Shown here: positions 1 to 8,944 of the stretch, piece after piece
Position numbering within the stretch: position 1 is the stretch's first letter
How the letters are laid out: every line of letters starts with the position of its first letter
Source of the DNA: Hydrocarboniphaga sp.
GTDB lineage: Bacteria; Pseudomonadota; Gammaproteobacteria; Nevskiales; Nevskiaceae
DNA: 64,000 nucleotides
Assembly (NCBI RefSeq): GCF_028291725.1
Contig: NZ_JAQGNT010000051.1
Location: forward strand, 98,705-162,704
Reading direction: 5' to 3'
Translations under genes and position numbers: made by a program
The notes under the pieces: generated by a model
Told to the model about the DNA's origin: nothing
The model's input: the letters and a program-made list of their open reading frames with translations, nothing else
Databases searched by the model: none

Positions 1-3000
1 CCGGTGCTGAGCCTGCGCGCCACTGGCGACGCGCTGTTCATGGCCAGCCTGTCGGACGGCTTCTTCCAGTACAACAATCCGTTCGCGGATGCCGACGGTG
101 TCATCGCGCCGCTCGCGAGCGATGCCAACGGCATCTCGCCGCTGTCCTCGGCCGGGCTGCCCTTGCCGCTGCTCGCAATGAGCCTTGCCTCCACCGTCGA
201 TGACAGCGGCAAGGTCATCCGCGGCTACGATTCCAGCTCGTATCGAATCGTCGCCGGTGCCGACTTTGCCGGCAGCGATCCGATGGCGCTGTCGGCCGCG
301 GCACTAGAAGCCGGGCAGGGCGACGTGGTGGTCGACGGACACGTATCCGCGACCATTTTCAGCACGCTGGATTCGTCGCAGTCGCGCAGCATGGTCGCGC
401 CGACGATGATCCGCAGCGGCGTCGGCGCGATCGACATCGCCGCAGCCGACGACATCACACTGCGCGACCCCGTCGCACCCGGTGTGATCTACACCGCGGG
501 CACCGCGGCGGCCGGCACCCCGCTCGGTCTGACGGCCAGCGTGCTGTATACCGACGGCTCGCATCCCTGGCTGGTCGACACCGGCGAAAGCCATCCGGTG
601 GCCGCCGGCGATCTGAACCTTTCGGCCGGCGGCGACATCCTCGGCTACCGCGGCGTCGTCGATACCGACGGCAGCCGCACCGGCGTCGCCGGCGTCGTCA
701 TCGATCAGTACTGGTGGCCGTGGATGCAGGGCCTGTGCAGCACGCTGGTCAGCGGCAACGACGCGGCGTGCGCGACCGATACCAGCGCCCAGGATTATGG
801 GCTGATCAATTTCGCGAACTTCGATCAGGGCGTGCTCAGCGCCGGCGGTAGCGTCAGCATCAGCGCGGGTGGCAGCATCACCGACTTCTCGGTGTCGCTG
901 CCGACGACCTATGTGCTGGATGCGAACGCGGCGAGCGGCTACACGGTGCTCGGCGGCGGATCGCTGAGCGTGCAGGCCGGCGCTGACATCCTCGGCGGCG
1001 ATTATTTCGTGTCGCAGGGCCAGGGCCTGATTACAGCAGGTGGGCGCATCGCCGCCAGCGGCAATGGCCCGATCGACACGGCGACCGGCAGCTTGTCCAC
1101 CGTGGTGGCGATGCAGAACGCTCAGGTATTGGTGCGTGCGCGTCTGGGTGTGGAGATCGGCGACCTGATCAACCCCTCGTACATGAGTGCTTCGTTCGAT
1201 TGGCAGCCTTACGGCATTGGCTCCTCGCTGCGGGTGGAATCGCTGGCCGGCGATCTGCTGCTGGCGCGTCCGTCGGCCAACTATGGATATGGCCTTGCCG
1301 GAGCACTACTGCAAGCGACCTCGGTGTGGCCGGCGACCGTCGAAGCGACTGCGTTCAATGGCGCCCTCGACATCGATCTTGGCGGTACCGGCGTCGGTGT
1401 CGGCCTGTCGGCGTCGCCAACCGGCCAGCTCGGCCTGCTCGCAACCGGCTCGGTCAGCATCAGCGGCGCGCCGAATGCCGTGTTCGGCCTGTTCGACGTC
1501 GATCCTTCGCGAATGGCCTCGCCCGGCGGCGGTACACAGCTGCTGAGTCTGAGTACCGGCACGGGTGCCTTGCTCAATCACGAGGCGAGCGCTTTGCACG
1601 CAGCTGATACCCAGCCGGTCATCATCTACAGCCTCGACGGCGACATCGTCGATACCCTGGTCACCGTCAACAATACGATCCTGGCGCCGAACAAGCCGGC
1701 GCAACTCCGCGCCGGCCGCGATATCGTCAACCTGAACTTCGTCGGCCAGAATCTTTACGACTCCGACATCACGCTGATCGAAGCCGGCCGCGATCTGTAC
1801 TTCCAGCGCGTACCCAGCTTCAGCGCGCATATCGAGATCGGCGGGCCCGGCACGCTGCTGCTGTCGGCGGGCCGCGATATCGGGCCGCTTCCGGCCGACA
1901 ACGTCCAGGCCGCGGGCGCCCTGACCGGCTTCCGCAGCGTCGGCAATCTCTACAACCCGTATCAGCAGCGCGCCAGCGGCGCCGACCTGTTGATCGAGTT
2001 CGGCGTCGCGCCCGGCATCGCGGTGCAGGAATTCGCGGCGGCCTATATCGCGCCGGACCGCAGTGTTAGCGATGTGCCGAGTTATACCGATCAACTGATC
2101 GCATTCGTACAGCAAATCCAGGCCGACGCCGCGGTGGCCAGCGGCAGCACGGCACCGCCGGCACCCACCGCGGGGCAGGCCTGGGCGGTGTTCCAGCAAC
2201 TGCCGACCGAGCAGCAGAAGCGCCTAGCTTACGCGGTGTTCTACGACATCCTCGACACCGTCGGCCTGGAATACAACGATTCCACGAGTCCGAACTACCG
2301 CCAATACGCACGCGGCTATGCGGCGGTCGCCTCGCTGTTCCCGTCGGATCTGGGCTACACCGAAAACGACCTGAGTGGCGGCGGCAACGGCGCGACGCAG
2401 ACCGTCAGCACCGGCCGCTTCGACATGCGCGGCGCCACCGTGCAGACCCAGCAGGGCGGCGACATTTCGCTGATTGGCCCCGGCGGCGGCGTGCTCGTCG
2501 GCAGCACGTCGGCACCGGCGGCGGCCGTGCCCAGCCGTCAGGGGCTGCTGGCGCTGCAGACCGGATCGATCCGCGTGTTCACCGATCAGAGCACCTTGCT
2601 CGCACAGAGCCGCATCTTCACCGAGCAGGGCGGCGACGTGCTGATCTGGAGTTCCAACGGCGACATCAACGCCGGCAAGGGCGCCAAGACCAGCAGCGAG
2701 CTGCCATCCACGACCTATCTCTGCGACAACGACCGCTTCTGCCTGGTCGACGCCGCAGGCCAGGTCAGCGGCGCCGGCATCGCCACGCTGCAGACGGTTC
2801 CGGATGGCCCCGCCGGCAGCGCCAACCTGATCGCGCCGCGCGGCACGGTCGACGCCGGCGACGCCGGCATCCGCGTGTCCGGCAATTTGAATATCGCCGC
2901 ACTGCAGGTGGCCAACGCCGACAACATCCAGGTCAGCGGCAACTCGGTCGGCGTGCCGAGCAGTGTCGTCAATACCGCGGCGCTGGGCGCCGCGAGCTCT

Positions 3001-3150
3001 GCGGCGGCTGCCGCCAACGACGCCGCGCAGGATCTGGCGCGCAGCCGCGCGCCGGACGACGCGGCGACGATGATCACCGTCGACGTGCTCGGCTTCGGCT
3101 CGGTCGACGAAGACGAGAAACGCAAGCTGCGCTCGCCCGGCGCGCAATGA
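1..3150 (+). CDS. Filamentous-haemagglutinin-like exoprotein (TpsA), C-terminal part
   Basis: The frame is open at the left edge of the window, so only the last ~1049 codons are present and the signal peptide and TPS secretion domain lie outside. The visible part is made of Gly/Ala/Ser/Asp-rich beta-helix-type repeats with recurring AGGxI/AGRDI motifs (for example near residues 280-300, 560-590 and 620-640), as in FhaB/HMW-like adhesins. A more globular Gln/Tyr-containing stretch near residues 690-790 interrupts the repeats. The protein would be exported by the TpsB transporter encoded at 13033, although three or more unrelated genes now separate the two. It ends with a charged DEDEKRKLRSPGAQ tail and no obvious anchoring signal. 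Family assignment is good; adhesin or other function is inferred. Confidence 0.8.
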   Translation, partial: PVLSLRATGDALFMASLSDGFFQYNNPFADADGVIAPLASDANGISPLSSAGLPLPLLAMSLASTVDDSGKVIRGYDSSSYRIVAGADFAGSDPMALSAAALEAGQGDVVVDGHVSATIFSTLDSSQSRSMVAPTMIRSGVGAIDIAAADDITLRDPVAPGVIYTAGTAAAGTPLGLTASVLYTDGSHPWLVDTGESHPVAAGDLNLSAGGDILGYRGVVDTDGSRTGVAGVVIDQYWWPWMQGLCSTLVSGNDAACATDTSAQDYGLINFANFDQGVLSAGGSVSISAGGSITDFSVSLPTTYVLDANAASGYTVLGGGSLSVQAGADILGGDYFVSQGQGLITAGGRIAASGNGPIDTATGSLSTVVAMQNAQVLVRARLGVEIGDLINPSYMSASFDWQPYGIGSSLRVESLAGDLLLARPSANYGYGLAGALLQATSVWPATVEATAFNGALDIDLGGTGVGVGLSASPTGQLGLLATGSVSISGAPNAVFGLFDVDPSRMASPGGGTQLLSLSTGTGALLNHEASALHAADTQPVIIYSLDGDIVDTLVTVNNTILAPNKPAQLRAGRDIVNLNFVGQNLYDSDITLIEAGRDLYFQRVPSFSAHIEIGGPGTLLLSAGRDIGPLPADNVQAAGALTGFRSVGNLYNPYQQRASGADLLIEFGVAPGIAVQEFAAAYIAPDRSVSDVPSYTDQLIAFVQQIQADAAVASGSTAPPAPTAGQAWAVFQQLPTEQQKRLAYAVFYDILDTVGLEYNDSTSPNYRQYARGYAAVASLFPSDLGYTENDLSGGGNGATQTVSTGRFDMRGATVQTQQGGDISLIGPGGGVLVGSTSAPAAAVPSRQGLLALQTGSIRVFTDQSTLLAQSRIFTEQGGDVLIWSSNGDINAGKGAKTSSELPSTTYLCDNDRFCLVDAAGQVSGAGIATLQTVPDGPAGSANLIAPRGTVDAGDAGIRVSGNLNIAALQVANADNIQVSGNSVGVPSSVVNTAALGAASSAAAAANDAAQDLARSRAPDDAATMITVDVLGFGSVDEDEKRKLRSPGAQ

Positions 3151-3190
3151 AAAGGACAATCGGCAAGTCCCTACGTATCAGCGCCGCACC

Positions 3191-3262
3191 CGTAGGGCGG
3201 GTCAAGACCCGCCGTTTTTCTGCCCGGGCGAGCCAAAACGGCGGGTCGCGACCCGCCCTACG
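3191..3262. repeat. REP family A, inverted pair
   Basis: Two facing palindromes built on GGCGGGTC-GACCCGCC, one reading CGTAGGGCGGGTCAAGACCC and the other ending in CGCCCTACG. They are separated by about 25 bases. Same family as 8058-8162, 8764-8846 and 22507-22574. Confidence 0.85.
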
Positions 3263-3274
3263 TATCAACTCACT

Positions 3275-6200
3275 GTGAAAAACCTCATGTCGCATTTGCT
3301 GTCGCCCCATCGTCTCCGCCGCATTTCGCGCCAGCTGCTGCCGCTGCTGTGCCTGCTGGCTGCGCCGCTATCGATGGCAACGTCGATCCCGGCACAGCCG
3401 GACGCACGGCAGATCGACCACCAGTACGCACAGCTGCCGCTGGCTTTCGAGGTCAATCATGGCCAGTTCGATGCGCCGGTGCGCTACCTGGCCCAGGGGC
3501 AGGGCTACACGATATTTTTGACGGCCGGGGAAACGGTCCTGAGCCTGCAGAACCGCAAAGGCGGGACTGCAGAGCGTGCCGCGATCCGTACCACGCTGGT
3601 CGGTGCGAATCCGAGCCCGGTACTGGCCACCGAAGATCTGCAGCCCGGCCGCAGCAACTACTTTCGTGGCAACGACCCCGCCCGCTGGGTGCGCAACGTC
3701 GAGCACTTTGGCCGCGTGCGCTATCAGGGCGTCTATCCCGGCGTCGACCTGGTCTACTACGGTAATCAGGGCCAGCTTGAATACGACTTCGTGGTGGCGC
3801 CCAACGCGGACCCGCGCAGGATTCGCATGCATTACGCCGGCGTCCAGGGCGGCCGCCTGGGGCCAGGCGGTGACTTGAGCCTGCGGCTTGCCGATGGCGA
3901 ACTCGTGCTGAAAAAGCCGGAGTTGTATCAGCAGGTCGACGGGCGCCGCGTTGCGGTGCCGGGGCGCTATACCTTCAAGCGGCGCGGCAAGGGTGTCGAC
4001 GTTGCCTTCGAACTCGGGCGGTACGATCGCGCCCGCAGCCTGGTGATTGATCCGGTGCTGGTCTACAGCACTTACCTGGGTGGCAGTGGCTTGGACGCAG
4101 CAACCGGTATCGCGGTGGGCTCCACCGGGCAGGCCTATGTGACCGGCTACACCGCATCGACCAATTTCCCGACCCAGTTGCCACTGCAAGGCGGGATTAA
4201 TGGGACGGGCACGGGCACGGCCTATGATGTTTTCGTATCGAAGTTTTCGGCGGACGGCCAGACCCTGATCTACAGCACCTACCTGGGTGGAACAGCTGCC
4301 GATCAGGCGAACGGTATCGCAGTGAATGCGGCCGGCGATGCCTACGTGACTGGGAAGACTTACTCGTTCGACTTTCCGCTGAAGTCAGCACTTTTTGCCA
4401 CGCATGCTGGTGATCCGGATCCGGAGGGACTAGCCAACAACGACGTCTTCGTCAGCCGGCTCAGCGCCGACGGACAGAACCTGCTGTACAGCACTTTTCT
4501 CGGTGGCAGCAGTGATGACGTTGGTTACGCGATCACGACGGACTCCAGCGGCCAGATCTACGTTGCCGGCCAGACGTCTTCCGTCATAAGCCCCGATCCC
4601 GAAGACCCGTCGGACCCGACCACGCTGTTCCCGACGCAATCGGCCCGGCAGCCGCTTCCCGGATCCACCGGCTCACCGGACGCCTTCGTCGCGGTGCTTG
4701 CGGCCGATGGAAAGTCGCTGGTTTTCAGCACCTTCCTCGGCGGTTCGACCAGCGACACCGCGAACTCGATTGCGGTGGATGCGTCGCAGCGGGTGTTCGT
4801 TACCGGCAGCACCCAATCGCCGGACTTCCCGGTGCAATCGGCGGCGCAGGCGAGCATCGGCGGCGGCACCAGCGATGCTTTCGTCACGGCATACGTGGCC
4901 GGTGGTCAGAGCTACGTCTATAGCTCGTATCTGGGTGGCAGCGGTACCGATATCGCTTATGGGATTGCCGTCGGAGCCGATGGCCGCGCCTACGTCACCG
5001 GCAGCACAGCGTCGGCAAACTTTCCGACCACCCCGTCCGCGCTCGACCCGAGCTATGGCGGAACGAGCGCGGCTGATGCCTTCGTTACCATTTTCGCCTC
5101 TGACGGCAGCGGTCCGACTTACAGCTCTTACCTGGGCGGCAGTACCAATGTCACCGATGTCGGCCGTGCCATTGCGCTGGATGGCGCGGGCAATATCTAC
5201 GTCACCGGCTTTACTAACTCCTCAACCGATTTTCCACTTCAGGACGCGGTTCAGTCGACCTACGCCGGCGGAACTGACGCTTTCATCACCGAATTCGCGC
5301 CCAACGCTGCCAGCATCGTTTTCAGCAGCTTCCTCGGCGGTAAAACTACCGATCAAGGATTTGGCATCGCCGTGGATGCGGCGGGCGCCCAGATTTACGT
5401 CGCAGGCGTTACCAATTCGACGAATTTCCCCACCACGCCATCGCCGCTGCAGGGCACAATCGTCGGCGGCTACGATGCCTTCGTCGCCCGTATCGGCTCG
5501 CCAACGGTCATCTCGGCGGGCCAGCTGAGCCTGGGCAGTAGCAGCTACAGCGTCATCGAGAACGGTGGTCAGCTGTCGATCTCGGTCAGCCGCAGCGGCG
5601 GCAGCAGCGGCGCGGCTTCGGTCGACTACGCCAGCACGAATGGAACGGCGACCGCCGGCAGCGACTACGTCGCGCAGAGCGGCACGCTGGACTGGGCCGA
5701 CGGCGATGCCACCGATAAGATCATCTCGCTGGAGATCAGTGACGACAGCCAGCTGGAGCCCGACGAGACTTTTGGCCTGAGTTTGAGCGGCGTCAGCGGC
5801 GCCACGCTGGGCAGCCCCGCGGCCGCCACGATCACGATCACCAACGACGACGCGGCGCGGCCAGGCACGCTGCAGTTCGACGCATCGACCTATTTCGTCG
5901 ACGAGGCGGGCGGCAGCCTGCTGGTCAGCGTCACGCGTGCCGACGGCAGCGATGGCGCGGCATCGGTCAGCTACGCGACCAGTGGCGGCACCGCGACGGC
6001 CGGCACCGATTATCAGGCTGTGAGCGGAACGCTGGACTGGGCCGATGGCGACGCATCACCGAAGACGTTCTCGGTGCCCATCGACAACGACACCGCGGTC
6101 GAAGCCAACGAGACGTTCAATCTCGCGCTCAGTGCCGTGAGCGGCGCCACGCTGGGTGATCCGGCGCTGGCGACGGCGACGATCGCCGACGACGAATCCT

Positions 6201-8041
6201 TGCAGCCCGGCACGCTGCAGTTGGGCGCAGCGAGCTATTCCGTCGGCGAAAGTGCCGGCAATCTGAGCGTCACCGTCACTCGCCAGATCGGCAGCGATGG
6301 CGCGGTGTCGGTGCAGTACACCACCGGCGGCGGCACGGCCACAGCGGGCAGCGATTACACCGCCGCCAGCGGCAAGCTGAGTTGGGCCGACGGCGACACC
6401 GCGGCAAAGACCATCACGATCACGATCGACGGCGACGCGCTGTTCGAGGGGGCCGAGACTTTCGGGCTTACGCTGGGGGCGGTAACCGGCGGCGCCGTGC
6501 TCGGCAGCCCCAGCGCGGCGACCGCGACCATCGTCGACGACGATGTCGCTCTCAACGGCAGTATCCAGCTCAGTGCGTCGACCTATCAGGTCACCGAGGA
6601 TGGCGGCGCCTTGCAGATCACCGTCAACCGCGTCGACGGCAGCGATGGTGCCGTGTCGGTCAAGTACGCGACCAGCTCCGGCACCGCTACCAGCAACAGC
6701 GATTTCACCGCGACCAGCGGCACGCTGAACTGGGCCGCCGGCGATGCCGCGGCGAAGACGGTCAGTGTTCCGATCCTGCAGGACAGCGTTTACGAAGGCC
6801 GCGAAACTTTCGGCTTCACGCTGAGTTCGGCTAGCGGCGGTGCCGCGCTGGGCAGCCCGGCCACGGCTACAGTGACCCTGGTCGATGACGAAGTGCAGCG
6901 TGGGACGCTGCAACTGAGCGATTCGCAATTCACGGTCGCGGAAGCGGGCGGCTCCGTCACCCTCAGCGTGCTGCGCGAGAACGGCAGCGACGGCGCCGTG
7001 TCGATCGGCTATTCGACCGCCGACGCCACCGCGTCCAGCCCCGCCGACTACACGGGCCAGAGCGGCACGCTGAGTTGGAGCGACGGCGATGCCGCGCCGA
7101 AGAGCATCGTCGTGCCGATCGTCGACGACACCGACTACGAAGGCGCCGAGACGTTCGCGGTCAAACTGGCTTCGCCATCCGGTGGCGCCGCTCTGGGCAC
7201 GCCCGACACCGCAACCGTCACGATTCAGGACAACGAGATCCGTCCCGGTAGCCTGCAGCTCGATGCGCCGACGTATCGTGTGGTTGAGAACACCGGCGTG
7301 GTCAAGATCACCGTGATGCGCGTCGGCGGTACCGACAACGCGGTCAGCGTGCGCTACTCCACCAACCAGGGCACCGCGGTTAGCGGCAACGACTACAACG
7401 CGATCAGCGGCACGCTGAACTGGGACGCCGGCGACGCGACCCCGCGGACCTTGACCGTGCAGATCCTCGACGACAGTAGTTTCGAGGGCGACGAGACTCT
7501 CAGCATCGCCTTGAGCGAGCCCACCGGCGGCGCAACACTGGGCGGCCCGGCCACGGCGACGATCACGATTGCCGACAACGAGGTCGCCTTCGCCGGCGGC
7601 ATCCGCATGGGCGCATCGGCCTACGAGGTGGACGAGGCCTCCGGCAGCGTTGCGCTGGCGGTGGTGCGCGGTGGCAGCAGTACCGGCACGGTGTCGGTCG
7701 CCTACAGCACGGTCAATGGCCAGGCGGTCTCGGGCTCGGACTACATCGCCAACAGCGGCCGCCTGACCTGGGCCGACGGCGACCTGGAGCCGAAGACCAT
7801 CGCGGTGCAGATCCTGAGCGATTCCAGCGTCGAGGGCAGCGAGAACTTCAGCGTCGTGCTGAGCAATCCCACCGGTGGTGTGGCGCTCGATACGCCGAGC
7901 AGCGCGTCGGTTTCCATCACCGATGCAAGCTCCGGTGAGGGCTCCGGATCGTCCGGCAAAAATGGCGGTGGCGCGCTCGACCCGCGCTGGCTCGCCGTGT
8001 TGCTGATGGCAGGGCTATGGCGCAAACACCGCCGCGCCTGA
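3275..8041 (+). CDS. SBBP-repeat / Calx-beta secreted protein with C-terminal sorting tail
   Basis: A 1588-residue secreted protein. An N-terminal signal peptide (cleavage probably after residue ~30) leads into the 'LPLAFEVNHGQ' domain typical of SBBP proteins. Seven SBBP-type beta-propeller repeats follow (YSTYLGG / FSTFLGG, residues ~262-735). Seven Calx-beta domains come next (starts such as GTLQLxxxxYxVxE, residues ~748-1550). The C-terminus has the tripartite look of a sorting signal: a Ser/Gly-rich linker, GGG, a hydrophobic helix (WLAVLLMAGL) and a basic end (RKHRRA), resembling GlyGly-CTERM tails processed by rhombosortase. The GTG start has no clear Shine-Dalgarno; an ATG four codons on is the alternative. 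It lies immediately after the exoprotein gene, separated only by REP elements. Function is probably adhesive or structural, by inference from domains. Confidence 0.85.
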   Translation: MKNLMSHLLSPHRLRRISRQLLPLLCLLAAPLSMATSIPAQPDARQIDHQYAQLPLAFEVNHGQFDAPVRYLAQGQGYTIFLTAGETVLSLQNRKGGTAERAAIRTTLVGANPSPVLATEDLQPGRSNYFRGNDPARWVRNVEHFGRVRYQGVYPGVDLVYYGNQGQLEYDFVVAPNADPRRIRMHYAGVQGGRLGPGGDLSLRLADGELVLKKPELYQQVDGRRVAVPGRYTFKRRGKGVDVAFELGRYDRARSLVIDPVLVYSTYLGGSGLDAATGIAVGSTGQAYVTGYTASTNFPTQLPLQGGINGTGTGTAYDVFVSKFSADGQTLIYSTYLGGTAADQANGIAVNAAGDAYVTGKTYSFDFPLKSALFATHAGDPDPEGLANNDVFVSRLSADGQNLLYSTFLGGSSDDVGYAITTDSSGQIYVAGQTSSVISPDPEDPSDPTTLFPTQSARQPLPGSTGSPDAFVAVLAADGKSLVFSTFLGGSTSDTANSIAVDASQRVFVTGSTQSPDFPVQSAAQASIGGGTSDAFVTAYVAGGQSYVYSSYLGGSGTDIAYGIAVGADGRAYVTGSTASANFPTTPSALDPSYGGTSAADAFVTIFASDGSGPTYSSYLGGSTNVTDVGRAIALDGAGNIYVTGFTNSSTDFPLQDAVQSTYAGGTDAFITEFAPNAASIVFSSFLGGKTTDQGFGIAVDAAGAQIYVAGVTNSTNFPTTPSPLQGTIVGGYDAFVARIGSPTVISAGQLSLGSSSYSVIENGGQLSISVSRSGGSSGAASVDYASTNGTATAGSDYVAQSGTLDWADGDATDKIISLEISDDSQLEPDETFGLSLSGVSGATLGSPAAATITITNDDAARPGTLQFDASTYFVDEAGGSLLVSVTRADGSDGAASVSYATSGGTATAGTDYQAVSGTLDWADGDASPKTFSVPIDNDTAVEANETFNLALSAVSGATLGDPALATATIADDESLQPGTLQLGAASYSVGESAGNLSVTVTRQIGSDGAVSVQYTTGGGTATAGSDYTAASGKLSWADGDTAAKTITITIDGDALFEGAETFGLTLGAVTGGAVLGSPSAATATIVDDDVALNGSIQLSASTYQVTEDGGALQITVNRVDGSDGAVSVKYATSSGTATSNSDFTATSGTLNWAAGDAAAKTVSVPILQDSVYEGRETFGFTLSSASGGAALGSPATATVTLVDDEVQRGTLQLSDSQFTVAEAGGSVTLSVLRENGSDGAVSIGYSTADATASSPADYTGQSGTLSWSDGDAAPKSIVVPIVDDTDYEGAETFAVKLASPSGGAALGTPDTATVTIQDNEIRPGSLQLDAPTYRVVENTGVVKITVMRVGGTDNAVSVRYSTNQGTAVSGNDYNAISGTLNWDAGDATPRTLTVQILDDSSFEGDETLSIALSEPTGGATLGGPATATITIADNEVAFAGGIRMGASAYEVDEASGSVALAVVRGGSSTGTVSVAYSTVNGQAVSGSDYIANSGRLTWADGDLEPKTIAVQILSDSSVEGSENFSVVLSNPTGGVALDTPSSASVSITDASSGEGSGSSGKNGGGALDPRWLAVLLMAGLWRKHRRA

Positions 8042-8057
8042 CCCGCGCGGACCGAAA

Positions 8058-8162
8058 AACGGCGGGTCGCGACCCGCCCTACGAACGCCGTTATGTCCTG
8101 ACCCGCCGTTTTTGACCCGCCCGAACGCCGCCACACCCCGTAGGGCGGGTCAAGACCCGCCG
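8058..8162. repeat. REP family A cluster downstream of the RAYT gene
   Basis: Contains a complete palindrome at 8058-8083, a half unit near 8098-8122 and a second palindrome at 8139-8162, all on the GGCGGGTC/GACCCGCC core. It lies between the convergent stops of the SBBP gene and the RAYT gene. Confidence 0.85.
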
Positions 8163-8690
8163 CTACTCCAAATCCAAACCCTGCACCTCGTCCCCCGCTG
8201 CCCAATTCTCCGGGTAAAGCCCCGCCGCCACCCAGCGACGGAAACTCGAATAAGGCCAGTCCGCAGCCCTTGCGGCATGCCCATGCTTGACCGGGTTGTA
8301 GTGGATGTAGTCCGCATGCGCCGCGTAGTCGCGCTCGTCTCGGATCGCGTGCTCCCAGAACCGACGCTGCCAGATGCCGCGTTCTTGCTTCAGCTGCCGC
8401 CGCGCGGACAGCGGCTCGCCTGCATCCAGGCTCCGCGAGAACGCGGCCTTGATCAGCCGCCAACGTGTCGAGTAGTCGGCGTCGCCGGCCGGCAGCGTCC
8501 AGATGCAATGCAGATGGTCGGGGAGTACAACGATCGCGTCGACCGTAAAAGGCCGTTTGCGGCGTACCTGGTGAAAGCTTGCGCGCAGCGTATCGGCGTG
8601 ATCGGTCAGCAGCGAGCGCCGGCGTTCCAGCAGCGCAACCGTGAAGAAGAAGCTCCCGCCGGGGACATGAGTGCGAACGTAATGCGGCAT
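8163..8690 (-). CDS. REP-associated tyrosine transposase (RAYT)
   Basis: A 175-residue IS200/IS605-like HUH transposase of the RAYT (Y1_Tnp) group, which acts on REP palindromes. The start MPHYVRTHVPGG and the following FFFTVALLERR match the family N-terminus; the HUH-type motif appears as PDHLHCIWTLP, and the RLIKAAFSR and WQRRFWEHAIRDERDY blocks follow. An in-frame ATG 111 bases upstream (8801) exists, but the extra residues (GERRVATRPTFF) are just a translated REP palindrome, so 8690 is the better start. REP family A copies lie on both sides (8058-8162 and 8764-8846), the usual RAYT-REP arrangement. It appears intact. Confidence 0.88.
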   Translation of the reverse strand: MPHYVRTHVPGGSFFFTVALLERRRSLLTDHADTLRASFHQVRRKRPFTVDAIVVLPDHLHCIWTLPAGDADYSTRWRLIKAAFSRSLDAGEPLSARRQLKQERGIWQRRFWEHAIRDERDYAAHADYIHYNPVKHGHAARAADWPYSSFRRWVAAGLYPENWAAGDEVQGLDLE

Positions 8691-8763
8691 GCCCGCAATA
8701 TGCCGCGGCAGGCGCGCACGCGCCGTGACGCCCATCAAAAAAACGTGACGGCCATCAAAAAAA

Positions 8764-8846
8764 GTAGGGCGGGTCGCGACCCGCCGTTCCCCCTCAGGCA
8801 CGCACCGACTCCCGACCCAAAACGGCGGGTCATGACCCGCCCTACG
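8764..8846. repeat. REP family A, inverted pair upstream of RAYT
   Basis: Palindromes at 8764-8786 (GTAGGGCGGGTCGCGACCCG core) and 8822-8846 (ACGGCGGGTCATGACCCGCC core) face each other across ~35 bases. Confidence 0.85.
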
Positions 8847-8856
8847 GATTACCCAA

Positions 8857-8890
8857 TAAAAAACCCTCCCATATCGCTACGGGAGGGTTA
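8857..8890 (-). terminator. Rho-independent terminator of the DING-like gene
   Basis: On the minus strand AACCCTCCC and GGGAGGGTT form a 9-bp stem around a ~10-base loop, followed by a run of T. A second strong hairpin without a T-run (8906-8938) lies between it and the stop codon at 8945. Confidence 0.8.
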
Positions 8891-8944
8891 ATGTCAAAGC
8901 TCGGCAACCCGGTTCCGCCTCGCGGCGAAACCGGGCTTTGCTGC

